Below, piece after piece: positions 5,061 through 6,459 of a stretch of DNA of 6,459 nucleotides. The notes under the pieces were generated by a model. It worked only from the letters and a program-made list of their open reading frames with translations, was not told the DNA's origin and made no database searches. The position numbers and the translations under genes were made by a program. The DNA is from Deltaproteobacteria bacterium (GTDB taxonomy: Bacteria > Desulfobacterota > Desulfovibrionia > Desulfovibrionales > Desulfovibrionaceae): assembly GCA_025350085.1 (NCBI GenBank), contig JANXYI010000363.1, positions 1 to 6,459 on the forward strand. Reading direction: 5' to 3'. The stretch's first letter is position 1. Each line of letters starts with the position of its first letter.

Positions 5061-6459
5061 ATGCCCCAGACCCGCAGACAATTCCTTGCCCTTGCGGCCA
5101 AGGCCTCGGCCCTGGCGCTGGTCGGCGCGCCCCTGGCCGCGCTGCTGCCGCAGGCCGCCCGGGCGGCCCAGACCGGCCAAACGTTTGGCTCGGCCCTGCC
5201 CCTGCCCGGCGCGAGCGGCCTGTATGGTTTGCTACAGCCGGAAGGGAACCTGACCCTGACCGCCGCCAGTGTGCCGGGACTTCTGCCCGCCACCAGGGCC
5301 TCCCTGCTGGCCTATACCGCGCGCCAGGGCGAAAGACTCTGGCACAACCCCATCCTGGTGCTGCACAGGGGCCAGGAGTTCCGCGCCCGGCTGGTCAACG
5401 GCCTCGACGAGCCGACCATCATCCACTGGCACGGCGTGGACGCGGACTGGCGCCAGACCGGGCACCCGTCCTATGCCGCGGCTCCGGGCCAGGCCTACGA
5501 CTACGCCTTCCCCGTCACCAACCGCGCGGGCACCTACTGGTACCACCCACACCCCCATGGGCTCACGGCCAAGCAGGCCTACCTGGGCCTGGCCTCGTTC
5601 TTCCTGGTGCGCGACCCCGAGGAGGAGGCGCTCTCCCGCGAGCTGGACCTGACTTTGGGCGTCACGGACCTGCCCATCGTGCTCCAGGACAAGCGCTTCG
5701 GCCCCCAGGGCGAGCTCGTGTACGCGCCCAGCCAGGACGACCTGCTCATGGGCTACCTGGGCACCGAGGTGCTGGCCAACGGCGCGCGCCAGCCCACGCT
5801 TTCGGCCGCCACGCGCATCTACCGGCTACGGCTGCTGAACGGCTGCACGGCCCGGCTGTTCAACCTGGCCTTCCTGCACCGGGGCCGCAGGCTGCCGTTC
5901 ACGCTCATCGGCAACGACGGCGGCCTGCTGGACGCACCCCGAAGCCTGGACCAGGTCTTTCTGGCCCAGGGCGAGCGCGTGGAGCTCCTGCTCGACCTGC
6001 GCGGCCTCGCGCCCGGTCAGGTGGTGCAGTTGGTGAACGCGGCCTTTGACCCCATGCACAACGAGGGCATGGCGGGCATGGACGGCATGTCTCATGGCGC
6101 GGGCCTGGACGAGGGCGCGGCCTACCCCATCCTGCGCATCCTGGTCAGCCGCAAGGAGCCGTATGGCCGCACGATCCCGGCAAGGCTCTCGACCCTGCCT
6201 GGCCCTTCGGGCTCCACGTCCCTCGGCGTGACGGAGAGCGGACCCCGGCGCATCGAGCTGGCCCTGGACCGCCAGGCGAGCCGCTGGACCATTAACGGCC
6301 TGAGCTTTGCCATGGACGAAAGCCCCATTGTAGTGGAGCGGCGCGCGCCCGAGGCCTGGGAGTTTGTGAACGCTAGGGAGAGCATGCCGCACCCCATGCA
6401 CCTGCACGGCTACTTCTTCCGCGTGGACGCCCGCCGGGGCAGCCCGGAGCAGGTGCGCA
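5061..6459 (+). CDS. Tat-exported multicopper oxidase, CueO/laccase-like, partial (first 466 residues)
   Basis: The protein opens with a twin-arginine signal, TRRQFLALAAKA (residues 4-15), a hydrophobic stretch, and a likely cut after A35 (ARA). It is therefore expected to be folded with its copper before export to the periplasm. Copper ligands of the family appear in order: HWHG (H122, H124), WYHPHPHG (H162, H164) and HPMHLHG (H444, H447, H449). The last motif supplies one type 1 and two trinuclear-site ligands. The final HCHxxxH motif should lie just past the right edge, within about 60 residues if the protein has CueO-like length. Residues 332-345 form a Met/His-rich patch (MHNEGMAGMDGMSH), similar in idea to the Cu(I)-binding Met-rich insert of CueO. 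The family couples oxidation of Cu(I), metals or phenols to reduction of O2 to water; copper detoxification is the likeliest role. The preceding leader contains a Rex-like site and strong RNA folds. The symbol is left blank because cueO orthology is not shown. Confidence 0.93.
   Translation, partial: MPQTRRQFLALAAKASALALVGAPLAALLPQAARAAQTGQTFGSALPLPGASGLYGLLQPEGNLTLTAASVPGLLPATRASLLAYTARQGERLWHNPILVLHRGQEFRARLVNGLDEPTIIHWHGVDADWRQTGHPSYAAAPGQAYDYAFPVTNRAGTYWYHPHPHGLTAKQAYLGLASFFLVRDPEEEALSRELDLTLGVTDLPIVLQDKRFGPQGELVYAPSQDDLLMGYLGTEVLANGARQPTLSAATRIYRLRLLNGCTARLFNLAFLHRGRRLPFTLIGNDGGLLDAPRSLDQVFLAQGERVELLLDLRGLAPGQVVQLVNAAFDPMHNEGMAGMDGMSHGAGLDEGAAYPILRILVSRKEPYGRTIPARLSTLPGPSGSTSLGVTESGPRRIELALDRQASRWTINGLSFAMDESPIVVERRAPEAWEFVNARESMPHPMHLHGYFFRVDARRGSPEQVR

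Noticed and set aside
4718..5293. Leftward 191-codon frame over the oxidase leader and start
   Set aside because: It overlaps the Tat signal and start of the multicopper oxidase, has no supporting ribosome binding site and has a shadow-like composition.

Overview
The window is GC-rich DNA with strong codon-position-3 GC bias, typical of a deltaproteobacterial or Desulfovibrio-like genome. That assignment is an inference from gene content and base composition; there is no rRNA or other marker to confirm it. I see no tRNA, IS element, CRISPR array or phage gene.

Left part (1-3890): a large FAD-linked oxidoreductase, cut by the window edge, is read leftward from a very good sigma70-type promoter (1326-1354). 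Divergent from it is a two-gene serine-biosynthesis unit: a class V PLP aminotransferase (1476-2609) that probably acts as phosphoserine aminotransferase in place of classical SerC, then serA, D-3-phosphoglycerate dehydrogenase with one C-terminal ACT domain (2641-3825). A strong hairpin terminator at 3847-3882 closes the unit and is shaped to work in both directions. SerA-type enzymes can reduce 2-oxoglutarate to D-2-hydroxyglutarate, and a D-2-hydroxyacid:FAD oxidoreductase can reoxidise it. The divergent arrangement therefore suggests, but does not prove, a coupled pathway.

Middle part (3900-4600): two small leftward genes of unknown function, 82 and 83 codons, both with excellent ribosome binding sites. 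The second is a Lys/Ala-rich tail joined to a Cys/His cluster that looks metal-binding. A 42-codon rightward reading frame (4622-4750) is a weaker candidate gene.

Right part (4751-6459): a long AT-patched leader region precedes a Tat-exported, CueO-like multicopper oxidase that runs off the right edge. The leader holds a Rex-like inverted repeat (GTGAA-N4-TTCAC) overlapping a candidate -35 box. Further down it has a compact run of nested and interleaved inverted repeats (4922-5008) with H-type pseudoknot topology. This structured leader is the least expected item in the window and the best candidate for an undescribed regulatory element.
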